DNA from: Erythrophleum ivorense
Taxonomy: Eukaryota; Streptophyta; Magnoliopsida; Fabales; Fabaceae
Direction of reading: 5' to 3'
NCBI GenBank assembly: GCA_026724425.1
Contig: JAIUCV010000003.1
Coordinates: 55,879,088 to 55,943,087, forward strand
Length of the DNA: 64,000 nucleotides
Positions 47,572 to 59,662 of the stretch are shown in pieces. The notes below the pieces were generated by a model. The model was not told the DNA's origin. It worked only from the letters and a program-made list of their open reading frames with translations, and did no database searches. Every line of letters begins with the position of its first letter. Positions within the stretch are counted from its first letter, which is position 1. The translations under genes and the position numbers were made by a program.

Positions 47572-49147
47572 ATGAAAAAGTTTTTCAAGAAATCTAAATC
47601 AGTTAGCACAAGTGGAGCTGGTGGGTCCAGTAGCAATAGTCCAATGCCAAGTGTGCCTATCAGTGATGAGGGACATCCTAGTTACTTGGATCCTATTAAT
47701 CCAACAAGCACATTGACATCACCTGTTTCAAATGTTCCTGATATCCCCAATTTGCAGCTAGATTTGAACATTGATGATCTATTTGCAGATGATGATCAAA
47801 AGGCGTGCGAGCAGCCTACACAACCTGCATGACGACCACGAAGGAAAAATTGGTTAGTTGAAGTTATTAGTAAGTAAATTAATAAGTATTTTAGTGTTAA
47901 TGCTAATTTACTTATTTCTTATTTGTATACTAGCTTTAATTTAATAGATGAGGTCGAAACAATGATACACAGGCAGATGATTATACATGATGTTTGGGCT
48001 TTTCCTCCTGGGCAAAGGATAATAATATTATGGAACAATTCCCTTCAATCGATTGAAGATGGCAGTGGATTGTTAGGTGTTTTTCTAGACATGGTTGGGA
48101 CAGATTTTAAATCATTTCCACTCATTTACCCAGATTGGAGAAATGTCCCTCAAGAGTACAAAGATCATGTATATACCAATGTTATTTAGGTAATAGCATA
48201 TTTAATATTCATTTCTTATCATATTGAGTTCATATATTAACTAATTGTGATATTTTATTTTGTAGACTAAATTTCTTGTTGATGATATACATAAGAGATA
48301 TATTCTACAATCATTGGGAGCTAGATGACGACATGCATGCTATGAATTATATAAAAATGATGGGACTCACACTAGAGAACAAATAATTGAAGATGTCCTA
48401 GATGGCATAGATAGGGACCACTGGGCATCATTTATAAATCAATGCTTTAGTGAGAGGTCTTAGGTAATCTCATTTAATTTTTTAGATGTACTACTTTTTA
48501 CATTATAAAGCACTATAAGATGTACTAATCACATTTAATATCTTTCTTAATAATTAGAGGATTCTAGTGATAAATAATTAGAACAGAAAGATGCTAACCA
48601 TGCCACATACAAGTGGTTCAAAAAGCTTTACATGGAAATAAGTTGAGATGGTAAGGACATTTGAATTATAAGTCATTTAACTTTTAAAAACAATTTAAGA
48701 TATGCACATATTTTTAATTTTGTAGGAAGCTGATCATAGGGGTCCAGTATCATGTGGAGATGTGTGGACTGCAGTTCATAGACATGATGATGGATCTTAT
48801 ATCAATGACGAAGCTAAAACTATCTGTGCAAACGTTTGAATATCATAAGTGTTGACTTTTGATTTTAATTAAAAACTTTATTTTCCAACTAATTTTTCAC
48901 TCTATATTCAAATTTGTAGGAACGGATTAAAATGTTTCAAATTGAAGACTCTTCTTCTCAAGAAATTTCAAGTGATGATTCATTGGCTCGAGCCTTGGGA
49001 AACAAAGAGCATTGCGGCTGGATTCGAGGAATGAGATTTGGTGTTTGTCCATCTCAAGTGTTTGGATGTTGGACTCGTGAGAGTTCATTCAGACCTTCTT
49101 ATGCAGAATTGCAATATATACTAAACCATGGCAATCCCATGTCTTAA
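47572..49147 (+). pseudogene. TnpA-like second protein of the CACTA element, broken
   Basis: It starts MKKFFKKSKSVSTSGAGGSS, a Ser/Gly/Pro-rich N-terminus. After a probable intron, the plant transposase (Ptta/En/Spm) domain is seen at about 47960-48460 with DVWAFPPGQRIIILWN, YPDWRNVPQEYKDHVYTNV, RACHYELYKN-type residues and DRDHWASFINQCFSERS, then at about 48580-48830 a block with PHTSGSKSF and CGDVWTAVHRHDDGSYI. The last piece, 48932-49147, reads SLARALGNKEHCGWIRGMRF. Stops and frameshifts fall between these blocks. TnpA proteins bind the subterminal repeats of their own element. Confidence 0.75.
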
Positions 49148-49252
49148 CTGTCATTGATATATCCAACAATTAATTTCTAATAACAATGTTAAAGAACATA
49201 TTCAATAGTAATAAACTTATTTTAATAACAACAATTATAATATTATTGAAAT

Positions 49253-49430
49253 GCAGGAACAACCATTGCAATAAGTATATATTGCAATGGTTGTTTCAAC
49301 TGCATGAGCAAAAAACTTAGTGATGGTTGTATAATAACAAAAACTAAATTCATAAATTATTTAACCGTTGCATTTTATGGTTATTTTATAATGGGTGCTG
49401 GCAATCGTTGCTAATTTTTTTATGCTTTTT
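49253..49430. repeat. CACTA subterminal repeat region
   Basis: CAACCATTGCAATA.GTATATTGCAATGGTTG forms a short hairpin, and further GTTG/CAAC-type words follow. This is the pattern of TnpA-binding repeats. The terminal CACTA (TAGTG on this side) was not found beyond it. Confidence 0.5.
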
Positions 49431-49632
49431 TAAATAGTTATGATATTTAAACTTGTTTATAAGCATGGCTAAAAAATGACTTAACCTAAATTTTAAATTA
49501 TAATCAAATGAAAAATTACATTATCATTAAAATTAAAATTCAAGTTTAGTTTATATATAATAATAATAATATCATGTAAATAAAATGTTTACTCTAGTTC
49601 AAAAAAAAAAAAATCAAACATATCATGGTATA

Positions 49633-49798
49633 TCACTCCGTGCTGCCAAGGGCTGTGTACAGTACTTCTTCAAGATATTTCTCATTCTCGGCACATTGTT
49701 GCGTGATCTGCCTTTCTTTTACAGCCATTACTTGCAAGTTTGTTCTCCAGATTTGAACCTCACATGGAGCTACTTCATTCTTTAATTGGGCAAGTGTT
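49633..49798 (-). pseudogene. Orphan 3' exon of an unidentified coiled-coil protein
   Basis: On the minus strand a good acceptor (TTTATGCAG) precedes 54 open codons and a TGA. The peptide starts TLAQLKNEVAPCEVQIW, continues with NLQVMAVKERQITQQCAENEK and ends LYTALGSTE. Composition and Glu/Gln/Lys spacing suggest a coiled-coil C-terminus. I do not recognise the protein, and no upstream exons were found up to 51 kb, so it may be an isolated fragment. Confidence 0.35.
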
Positions 49799-49802
49799 CT
49801 GC

Positions 49803-51659
49803 ATAAATCGATTCACAAAATTTAAAGATGAAAAAAGAAAATATCCTACACAAAGCTTCCACATATGACCTTCACAGGAATGATACTTGCAAGAACATTA
49901 AAAGTCATTAAAATAAAGATATATTGTACATTGTAACCCTGTTCCTAGAATCTTGATTGTTTTTAGCTAAGAGATTGAAATATATGCAGCTAATTTGCTA
50001 TAAAGTCATTTTGTCAAATGATAAGCAAGGTTACCAATCAGATTCATTCGTCATCATGTGTATGAATTAATACAATTCAATTAAGTGGCAAAATGTTATA
50101 AGTTGAATTGTGCATAATAATCTAGCATAAATAGTATATAGTTTTTTTTTAAAAACATAATTACAATATTTAACTGCACAAATAATTTCATTTAAATATA
50201 AATTGACTCTCACTTGCAAGTTTTTATGTTAAAATATGAGACATTTGTATGTGATGTTTTGTACAATTTGACTATAATAGGGTGTTGCCAGCTAGACTCT
50301 GCACTGACATAATATCACGCCCTCATTACCTCTCCAGTGACAGTAAATTATATTTATTTAACAATAAATTTTTTTAAAAAAATCATATACATTTGTTACT
50401 ATTTAATTACAAATGCTAGTTATTAATTAAATAAAAATAAAGGGGTTGTCATGTCTCATATTTAATTTTGTGTATTTATGTGTAATATTTAGTTGTAGGG
50501 TTAGCAGCTAAAATATCAATAATTCAAAAACTTCATGACATACGAATGAGAGATTAAAAAAATACAAATGATAATTTATTAGAATTGGACAAAAATAAAA
50601 ATAAAAGGAGTGGACCATAGTTGCATTTAAAAGATTAAAATTTATAAATTAAAAGAAAAAACATAACACGTATTTAGGATTTCTTTTCAATTTTTTTTAT
50701 CTATATATTTTTGGGTTTTTTTTCTCTGTTCTCTCAATCCTTCACTAAACTTTTTCCTCTCTCTCATTTTTTTTAATATTTGATCTTTTTTCTCTTCTCA
50801 CTTCTAGATTTATTTTTGGACCACACAATCTTGCAAGTTGTTCAATATCAGATATCTGACTTTTAAAAATATACGTTTTTATAAATTATATTTTTATTAA
50901 ATAACCTAATTGATAACAAAGATATAAAAATTGCACTGTATATTTTTTCCATAACTGGCACAGACTCTTAATAGTAACATATTGTTTATTGTAACAAATT
51001 TTTGATACATAATGATTCTAATTATAACTAGAAAAGTCAAAATGAGTAAGCATAGTCCGGCCAAATGCAGTCCAATTAGCCCCGCTGCCATGGTGGCTTG
51101 ATTGGGCTGATGTCATAAAGAGATTGATGTGTTAGGCAGACCAACTCATAAAAAATGAAATTGCCAAAATATAAAAATAAATTATCAATATTATTTACTA
51201 ATTTTTTAAAATTATCTAATTAAATTTTAAAAAATAAAAATTTTAAATGCATCTTGTTAACTAATGCAGTAAATGGGTCAACTCTTAATTTTTTTTAAGA
51301 TTTGATTGCTTTTAATAGAAATAAGACATTACATAAGAGGGCCCTAATTTCTTAAGCCCAATGTTGTTTTCGCAGACTAATTACTTTGACAAGAATTGCA
51401 TTACATAATATACAGGTAAGTTAATCTTATTTTATCATTCCATGTTTAATTATTTATTCTTTTTGTTGTACAAATTATATATATTGAGAGGGTTAAGAGC
51501 TTAGATTACATCAGATGCTATATTTATTTATTTTTAGTTTATTTTAGCTTCATTGAAAATTTAAATTTGAATCCTTTAATTTTATATATAATTTCCAATA
51601 TCAATAAACGAAATCTTATAGAGCAAACGCCTGAATATGATTATTATGTGGTTCTTATT
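49803..51659. other. AT-rich intergenic DNA
   Basis: No gene or defined repeat recognised. Confidence 0.45.
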
Positions 51660-51960
51660 TGCCCTTTGGATTTATTTAGTTCTTCAACCATTGTTTTTAC
51701 TATTGAAGAAAAAAATGTGTCCTACAACTTTCACTCCGGGAACTCTTTAACCTTTATACCTTCAGTTGAGCCAGGCCAAGGGCTCAGAAAATATACAATT
51801 CTCTTTCTCTTTTCATTGGCTTAATTTAAATATAGTTAATTAGAGTACTAATAAGGGTTTAAGAAGTTTAAGACAGGACATCATAACTGCATTATTGTAT
51901 AATAAGTGATCATCCATGATCTATATATCTATAATACAAGATAAATTACAATCAAATAAC
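51660..51960. repeat. 3' flank of the proline-rich gene shared with 4015-4330
   Basis: Carries GGAACTCTTTAACCTTTATACC, TTGAGCCAGGC and AATATAGTTAATTAGAG, which match the block near 4100-4200 in order and orientation. Confidence 0.55.
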
Positions 51961-52198
51961 AAGAACCTCATATACGAATGAAAAAAACACACAATTTAAA
52001 TTTCACACTAAACCAAAGAAAAAAAAAAACAAATGACATATAGCCACATACAGCTCTTCCTGACATACAGACTTAAAAGAAAGCAATTTAGGCCAATATA
52101 TATCTATTACATGTATATATGCTGGCATGCTGCTGAGTACTACTGACCACATCAAGCGATTAGCATAGGATGAACACTAAGTGAACTTTTTTTTTTTT

Positions 52199-52609
52199 TT
52201 AATTTGAGGGTGGAGGAGAGAAGAATGGGATGGATGATATGGTAGTTGGGATTGTGGGAATAGAGGGAATATTGGGGAATGAGTTAATGGATGGCAGTGG
52301 GGGAAGAGTGACCTGTGGTACTTTTGGAATAGTGGGAATGCTAGGAAGAGGAGGAAGTGTACTGGGGTTAGGCAGAGACGGGATATTAGTAGGCAAAGGA
52401 GGAACATTATTGGGCTGAGGCAACGTTGGGATTGAAGGCAAAGGTGGTAATCCTGTTGGTTTAGGCAAACTGGGAATCCCTGGCAAGTTTGGTACAGAAG
52501 GTTGAGTTGTTTGGAGAAGATGGCGAGCTGCAACGCTCAGACTCATCATGCTTGAGAATGTGAGAGCAAGAAGGAAAGCTATAATGATGGATTTACTAGA
52601 AGAAGCCAT
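52199..52609 (-). CDS. Secreted proline-rich protein, PELPK/P-[LI]-P type, 136 residues
   Basis: Probably a structural or signalling protein of the cell wall. The start at MASSSKSIIIAFLLALTF (52609) is preferred over an in-frame ATG at 52684, because the TATA box at 52708-52700 puts transcription start at about 52670-52680, downstream of that ATG. A signal peptide of about 28 residues ends SLSVAA, with RHLLQTTQPSV beginning the mature chain; RHLL after the cleavage site is common in this family. The rest is built from short proline repeats (LPPLPSIPTLP, IPSLPNPSTLPPLPSIPTI) with a basic residue only occasionally, ending FFSPPPSN. There is no intron. The family is known in seedlings, pollen and defence responses, but the exact role is unknown. 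Confidence 0.88.
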   Translation of the reverse strand: MASSSKSIIIAFLLALTFSSMMSLSVAARHLLQTTQPSVPNLPGIPSLPKPTGLPPLPSIPTLPQPNNVPPLPTNIPSLPNPSTLPPLPSIPTIPKVPQVTLPPLPSINSFPNIPSIPTIPTTISSIPFFSPPPSN

Positions 52610-52699
52610 GGCTGAAATATGAAGTTGAAGAGTGAAGAATTGACAGATAAGGATGCTTTGCTTTGAGTTTTGATGAGAATCCAAGGGACAGTTCTTGGT

Positions 52700-52708
52700 C
52701 TTATATAG
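52700..52708 (-). promoter_or_regulatory. TATA box of the proline-rich gene
   Basis: CTATATAAG on the minus strand, about 92 bp upstream of the chosen ATG and the only good TATA element nearby. Confidence 0.65.
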
Positions 52709-55279
52709 ATAGCGCAGAGGTAGTTAGAGGATGTGTGGTTTGGACTTTGGAGAACAATAAAGAGCCTTTGAGATCTATTGTTAGTTCACCAATCCCTGTA
52801 TATATTCTGTGGTTAGTCGTTGGTTGTTATTTCAACTCTGAACTTTCAAACGTAGGATGGCCAACTATAATATTTTGAAAGTAATAAATAGGAAAAAGGG
52901 GAACAAAATGTGCTTATTATTATTATTATTATTTCTTCTGGATTAGGCAGCCTGGATCGGAAGAATTGGCTTGGGAAACACGCTGATTTGGTTTAACTAA
53001 TTGAGTTGATCGCAGCTTTCAGGAAGTCACTCTTTCCAGCCAATGGGGCTTTCACAGCTATCCTTTGTATTGTACTTTGTTCATTTTGACCATTATGAAA
53101 ACAACATTGAGAAAATTCTGGATTAGATTTTATTTATAAAAACTTAATAAACTAAATTAATACATAAGTATAGTATTTTTATTTTAGTTTTTACTGTCTA
53201 ACCTTCGTCCTCATGATATTATTGTTATAATTAATTATATATTGTTCTAGCATTTTATATATGTAAGATTGGAACCAAATTCACTAAAATCACTTAACAT
53301 AAGATATATTATTTGCTAATATATAAATTAATTTTATTTCATTATTTATTTTAATTCATTTTGAGTGCATAGAGTATACAGTACCAATATGACAGTTGAT
53401 TGGTTACATCAACAGAAGTTTATAGAATATCGGACAATGGAAGGCGCTAAGCTACAAATTTTTAAAACTGTAAGATTTAATTACAAAATTTTAAAATATA
53501 AAAATCAAATTAAAAGATGATTAAAATTATGGGGACTAATAGAATAATTTAATATATGCATTTAAAATTAATGTTATCTATAAATTTTATTGTCCATTTA
53601 AGAACTTTGTGCATTATTAATTATTTGGATTTAAGGAGACACTTGTCATTTCTCATGTAGATAAATAAGAGGTGAAGAAATAAGAGGAAGGCTTGTAAAA
53701 CTTAAGACATATTTACAGACAGTGAAAGCATGAATTTGATATAGGAATAAAGTGACGATCTCATGTTTTTGAAAACATTATATTTTTTTAGTTATGATAT
53801 AATTAATTAATAAATATAGAACAATATTTTATGAAATAAACACTTAATATTTTAACTTATTGAATAATTATTTGTTCTTAAAAAAATTAATCTGATTTTT
53901 GTATAACTAATGAGTATAATTATGATAATAAAACTATTAAAATAGCAAATATTTCTCTATAAGTAATAATATTAAAAAATTAATTATACCACAAGTAAAA
54001 TATATATATATATATTATTTCCAAGAATATAATATCATCACTTATAAAATTAACCTTGAGCTATAGTTAGGCATGCTTGCAGGAACTTTTTTACATGGAA
54101 ATCTAATCCAATGACAATTCTCAAAAATGGAATATATGGATGTCAGAATTGCTGGGTTAAGGGACTTGTATATGGATTTGGATCTGCTCATGTTCAAGTG
54201 CCTCATGTTTGTTCATATCTCTCACAAATTTGATTTTTTTTATTTTTTATTTTTCATTTTTTCTTGGGAAAGGGAATGGATCTCTCATGTGAGAGGACAT
54301 GAGCAACATGAGGAAACTTCAACATGAGGGAATCCATTTCCCTTGTATATATAGCACCAACTTGTTTATTGATTTCCTCTCACTAGGGAAATTAGTTGCC
54401 CATAAATCTGGGAAACTGATTCTCACAATGAGCAATTTTAGTGATTTACAAATACCATTTTAAATGCACTAATAATAAGACATGTGTTCATTGTATAAAA
54501 TGTGAAGGATCATTTAAAGAGAAATTAATTACAAAATTAAATAATGCTAACATTTTTTACTTGGTCCGAACATTTTAACTTCATAATGTCCACATTCCAC
54601 TAGTTGTAAATATTTTGTGCTTTAACAAAGAAAATCAATTACATGAATAATTGTGGTAAATCTTCTATGTAAGCAAAAGTTACCTTCTATGTATTACAGT
54701 AAAACTTTCTCTTTTAAAATTTTATATGGTATTTCTGAATAAGCTTTAAATGCTTATTTTGGTCACCGCAGAGTATTTGTCATTCTCAAAGACGAATGTA
54801 TACAAACCAAAGAAACGACAATTTAGAAAATACAAGAAATTATTACTATGACATCTCAAATCAAATGGACAATGATAGAGTTTGTGGGATGAAATGTCGT
54901 CACAATTCTTGGTACTGTAACAGTATTACATTTGTTTCCTTTACGTATTAAAACCAATAATTTCTCCAAAAGCTTAAAAGTTCTAAATTTTGTTATTAAA
55001 AACACACTAGAAAACCACTCCCATAAAGAGGATATAAAAACCACGATGGGGATAAAAGAACATTTTGAACTGCTAGGGAACCAGAACAAAATATTACCTG
55101 GTATTTCGATTAGCAATGAACGGCAACTCGGAAGAAATGATAGACTATAAAAGAACTAAAATATATTCTTCAAATTTATGTAGGGTAATAGAACTGAGAA
55201 TATTCAGACAATAGTAAAGTAAGAAAAGATAAGAGAAAATGAGATAGAGAATATTACATGTGAAAAAGTCATTTTGGTA
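52709..55279. other. Intergenic DNA with one diverged MITE arm
   Basis: An (ATT)n run lies at 52915-52933. 53450-53560 resembles one arm of the MITE at 18200-18560 (AATTACAAAATTTTAAA, then ATTATGGGGACTAATAGAA). 54930-55150 is slightly less AT-rich with short open frames on both strands, but nothing was recognised. Confidence 0.35.
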
Positions 55280-55570
55280 GTTTATTTCTCATTTAGTGGC
55301 GGTTTTAACTGCTACTAAATGCATCATGAAGCACTTGACAGGCACCCCTGATGCAAGAGGCAAAAGGCATTTTAACAACAGTTCTGTCCAACTGCTGGAA
55401 TAATCACCACTAGTAATTAGCAGCGGTTCATAAGCGTTTCGGGGCAATTTCATGACCGCCAAAAATTGCTTCGAATATTTAAGCATGGCATATATTTACT
55501 GAGAGTTTATAACTGCGAGGAATAACTATTATAATTAGTCTGATTTTTAGAGGCAGTTTTTAATTTTGTA
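55280..55570. repeat. CACTA-like terminal repeat fragment
   Basis: TTTAGTGGCGGTTTTAACTGCTACTAAAT at 55294 and inverted words such as GCAGCGGTTCATAAGCG and TCATGACCGCCAAAAATTGC resemble subterminal repeats of CACTA elements and the fragment at 18951-19110. No transposase is near. Confidence 0.45.
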
Positions 55571-57277
55571 ATATATATGTATACACACACATTATTGGAA
55601 TCTTTTTTAAAATTATTGACCGTTGGTAAATTAACAAAACATGCATTTAATTTTGATAATTCTCAACGAAGCATATTTATATATTCATTAAAATAAAAAT
55701 TATCAGCAATAAAAAATCATAATAATAAGTTGATAAGTTGTTTATGCATAATGTTGTTCACCTAAACATCCTAAAATGCTGAAAGTGCAAATCAGTCCCT
55801 AACCATTCAGAGTATGGCTTGAGGAAGACAAAGGACATGGATCACTTACATAAAAAAAGAAAAAAATCCATTAAATATCAAAGTAAATATGATCATAGAA
55901 ATTTGCCAATCATAGACAACTATAAGCAATATACCTCAAGATTTACAATGGAAGCAAACTCTGGCAGCTCCACAAATATTCCTGAACATATATTGCATAA
56001 TAGTCCGCTAAAATTCCTGAACAGGATTGTCCTCCAGTAAATATCCAACGCTTTCCAATAGCATCCGGAAAATAATTTTTTCCCGCCCAACATAACAATT
56101 ACTTTAGATGAAGGGTTTAAAAAAAATACAAGCATTCTCATTACAAAATCCTCATGAATAACTAACGATAAATGAGAATGTTGTAGACAGAGATGAAATT
56201 TTGGAAAAACACAAAGCAAAGCAGACTCCAGAACTTCTACACAGTGAATAACTAATTATGGAAGGAGAAACTCAACCTCGAACCGAAAACAAAACAAAGA
56301 AATTTAAGAGCTGATCAATCCCACATGAAACCATTCTCATTACATGTCACATGATGACCAAGATCACTCTTGGAAACTTATTTAGCTCTGGAAGTAAAAT
56401 GTTCCCCCCTTCAAATAACAATATTTCAATATTTCACTTGTTGCATCTCTAAAATTTATTTGAAGTTCTTCATTGGAATTTTATCAAGAATAGAATCACT
56501 TGATTAGTTTTCTGCATCCTTTATTTCAAATGATCTACAGCACACCTAGCATTATTTGTTTTCTTTGTTTGGATAAAAGAAGTTGTCAAGAACAAGGAGA
56601 AAGTATGAAGGCCAAATTTTAATAGAAAAACCCCATCATGTCCTAACTCCCAGAAAAAGAAGGTGCAAAACATACTTCAGCTCTTAAGAGCTCCCCAATC
56701 GCTCTCCATATCAGATTAAGGAACTCCCTTAGAGAAACCATGAGCAGAAACCCACATAAAAGCAAATAAATGGAAGTTGATTCAAAGTGTTTGAAAGCAA
56801 AGAATTTGTTCTAATGAATGGATAGAGTCCAGATGAGCGATGCTTAGAAACATAGATATCTGATAGCTAGGTCAATAGGAATATTGCTCACTGCATATTA
56901 TTTAGAAGCCACAAAAATTGGTCTATCGACAGTTAAGGTATATAAAAGAGAATTGGATAGTTTGGCAGAGAGGCCTTCGAGGTAAAACCTGTGAAGGATA
57001 AGGCAATCATATGAAACTGATGGCATATAACTAAATATAATGTTATTAATTAATACGATGTGCAGATAGAATTTTTATTAAGGGGAAAAGAGATAGGGAG
57101 GGGATTAGAATAATCTGAGTGCACCAAATGATCCTAGCCAAGCAAATTAGATATGTGAAGAAATGGGTGGGCAGGTATTTAGAATAAGTATATCTACAAC
57201 ATCAATCTAACGTATCAGCAACATTGTATATTTAACATAAATCCACTTCTTCCTAAAACAGAACATAAGATCATATG
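55571..57277. other. Intergenic DNA with a possible minus-strand exon
   Basis: On the minus strand about 56060-55935 is open, with a peptide ending ICSGIFVELPEFASIVNLE before a GTATAT donor-like border. Its look is exon-like, but I do not recognise it. The rest shows no gene. Confidence 0.25.
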
Positions 57278-57364
57278 TTAGATTTTCTTTTGAGGCTTCC
57301 GAAGGGTCATTGCCTTTACAAATGTAAAGAAACCATCATTTGAAATGAATTTTTCACCAAATTC
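57278..57364 (-). pseudogene. Possible last exon of an unidentified minus-strand gene
   Basis: After an acceptor-like GAGTAG, 28 codons follow (EFGEKFISNDGFFTFVKAMT, then LRKPQKKI) and a TAA. A codon before the acceptor is a stop in the same frame, so the exon must begin here if real. Not recognised; it may be a fragment. Confidence 0.25.
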
Positions 57365-57901
57365 CTACTCTATCTGCTTTATACCAGAGAAAAGTGCAAT
57401 TAGTTAACGATCTCAAAATCCAGAACTATCCATTAACAAGAACCCAAAGAACCATTTAGTAGATAAATAGAATTGTCTAAGGACACATAACAGAGCTAGT
57501 GGTTTAGGCCTGCCATAACTATATAGTTACGTTACTGAAACATTGCCTAAATCATCACAAACTGCTATGCTTTCAAATAGCATTTTTTATTTACAAATAA
57601 GAAAAATAAACACAACATTGATGTACCATGAGCTAGTCATATTTCAGCATGAAATCTTAAAGAAATTGCTGATATATAATTTTGGCAAACGGGAAAAAAT
57701 AAATAGTCATATTTCAGAGCTTTACCTTGCATGTAACATGAGCTAGACTCTCAACTACTTCAAGTAAAAATTAGCTAATTTTCTATGGAATAATTATCTT
57801 TGAAGAACTAAGAATATATGCAGACAAGGTGAAGTGATGTTATGGACTGGGAATACCAGTCATTTCTGAAGATGGATTATGTCACATGAGCGTGTACATT
57901 T

Positions 57902-58106
57902 TGGTATGAAGACTCAAGGCAAAGTAATTCTCAATATGATTTCATTCAAAAAGATTCAACAACAACTCTCTAACTATTCTGGTTCATACTTATACCACCT
58001 AGAGTAAATAAGATATTCAGTTAAATCCAACAAAGTAATTGGAAGCAACCTCCATTAACTACTAACAAACAAGTTAACTAACAACTTCTTATTATAACAC
58101 GTAACA
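57902..58106 (-). repeat. 3' LTR of the non-autonomous element
   Basis: 205 bp. It aligns without gaps to 59663-59867. Confidence 0.9.
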
Positions 58107-58196
58107 ATACTCCCCCCTAGCAAATGATCCTTGTCTTCAAGGATCTTGTACAATTCAAAAATTCAGAGAAATGTAAAACTTTATTAGTGTACAATT

Positions 58197-58688
58197 TCAT
58201 AATTTCACTGATGCAGCAATGCCCTTTTGGATTAGGCCTTCTACCGTAGCTAATCCATTGGAAATTGGATTGATTCCTCCTTTCATGGTCCAATTGCCTA
58301 GCTTGTTAATTGCCATTTGTATTGGACCGTATAAGTAGACATTCGTATGTAGCTGCCCAAAACGTCCAAAGTCCACTTCTATTCTATACAAGGCTCACAA
58401 TGTTTCTGGGTCAGAGTTAAAGCAATTATACCATACGTTTGACCAGCTGCAAAAATGCCACATGTATGCAGCTTTACGCCTTGCTTCTTTGTATGAGCCT
58501 GCTATCCACTCCCCTAGTGTAGCCACCTCTGTACCAATGGCATGGTCTAAACTAAACCTATTGTAGTAATCAAACCCTGCTTCTAGCAACCCATCACAAA
58601 CTGAAAATTGTTGCTTCTCAAGCTCTGGTTTAAACATGCTTGCCTTGTCATGAAGACAGTGGTGTTGATAACTCCACTTCCATCTCAC
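58197..58688 (-). pseudogene. Unidentified protein-coding remnant inside the non-autonomous element
   Basis: Two consecutive minus-strand frames: 58688-58395 (97 residues, starting MRWKWSYQHHCLHDKASM, with GLLEAGFDYYNRFSLDHAI and a Trp-rich end) and 58391-58197 (64 residues, with EVDFGRFGQLHTNVYLYGP). They are separated by a single stop and two bases, so one frame may have been split. Neither part looks like gag, protease, RT or integrase. It might be a captured host fragment or a lineage-specific retroelement protein. Confidence 0.4.
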
Positions 58689-59479
58689 TGGTCAATTCTA
58701 ATGAAGAAGAAAGAAGATGAACCAATGATGGAGAGCTTTGGAGGAGCCATGGCCAAAAGATTGAAGAAGAATTCAGTATAGAATGAAAAAGGAGAAATCA
58801 GGATCCTTTCTCGTGAAATCATGGCCTTAGATGGCATTGCTCTAGGCCACGGATGAAGACCATGGTTGGATGTCTGAAAAGGGAATCCAGAAATTAAGCA
58901 AGGATCCTTTCTTGGGAACTGATCGCTATCAAGCAAGCTAAAAAACCGAATGCAATTATAAGAAATGACTGTGCGTTTTGATGCTTTTGTAATTCTCCTC
59001 CTCTTCTCTCTATTTCTACCTCCAACACCCAATCCTTGGGTTTCGTGCCCCCATGATGTTCTTGTTCAGTGTCCTTCTTACTCAGAATGCTCATGTTGGA
59101 TTCACTATCTTTGGCTGCCACTTAGTCATCTTCACCAATCTTTGGATTCATAAGTTATGAAACTTGGTCTTCTTCTGGGTTAGCCTAAGACTGAGAGTTG
59201 TTCTCTTCCTGAATAACCCAACAATCTTGATACTTGGTCTTTGTTTGAATCTTGGGTTTCTCCTCAATTGTTCTTTCATGTTCTTCATCCTTATCGGTTC
59301 TTCTTTGTTTGTCTTCACCATATCCAAACTCCTCTTCTCGAATTTTCATGGGTAGAAGATCTTGATGGAGGTTGCTTTGTGTTTGACTTTGGGGTTTCAC
59401 CTCTATTTTGGAAATGCTTGCTACCATAAACTTGACTTCATCAATTTTGAAAGCTCAGCCACCCTTGTGCTTGTCTGCA

Positions 59480-59638
59480 ATGTCGTCACCATAACTTTGC
59501 CATCATGGATTCTATTCGAGATAGAGAGCCTTGTATGTCTGAGACACCTTTCCAAATATCGAAAATCTCTTGTCACTGCTGGCCAGGCGACATTTCAAAC
59601 TCTTTGAACTGATCTTGGCTTCGTGTACTCTTTGCCAT
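59480..59638 (-). pseudogene. gag-like start of the non-autonomous element
   Basis: On the minus strand MAKSTRSQDQFKEFE begins about 25 bases after the 5' LTR, stops after 21 codons, and continues in frame with QEIFDIWKGVSDIQGSLSRI, a heptad-like segment of the kind found at gag N-termini of Ty3/gypsy elements. No recognisable initiator-Met primer site lies between it and the LTR. Confidence 0.4.
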
Positions 59639-59662
59639 CTTCCTAGGGCCCAAATGGCTTTG

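Larger units (their letters stand above)
43903..49430 (+). mobile_element. Degenerate CACTA (En/Spm) DNA transposon
   Basis: It carries the two genes of plant CACTA elements in the usual order: a TnpD-like transposase (43903-47452) and a TnpA-like protein (47572-49147). Downstream, 49253-49430 contains CAACCATTGC, GCAATGGTTG, GATGGTTG, ACCGTTGC and AATCGTTGC words in both orientations, resembling the subterminal repeats to which TnpA binds. Neither the CACTA termini nor the 3-bp target duplication could be located, so the element is probably truncated or its ends are too diverged. Multiple stops show it is inactive. Confidence 0.85.

Noticed and set aside
52177..52533. 118-residue minus-strand frame overlapping the proline-rich gene, and a glycine-rich frame on the plus strand
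   Set aside because: Alternative-frame readings of the repetitive proline codons; the signal peptide and TATA position support only the 136-residue frame.
59185..59427. 80-residue acidic minus-strand frame inside the non-autonomous element as an independent gene
   Set aside because: It lies between the gag-like start and the deleted pol tail, has no domain and is best read as retroelement interior.
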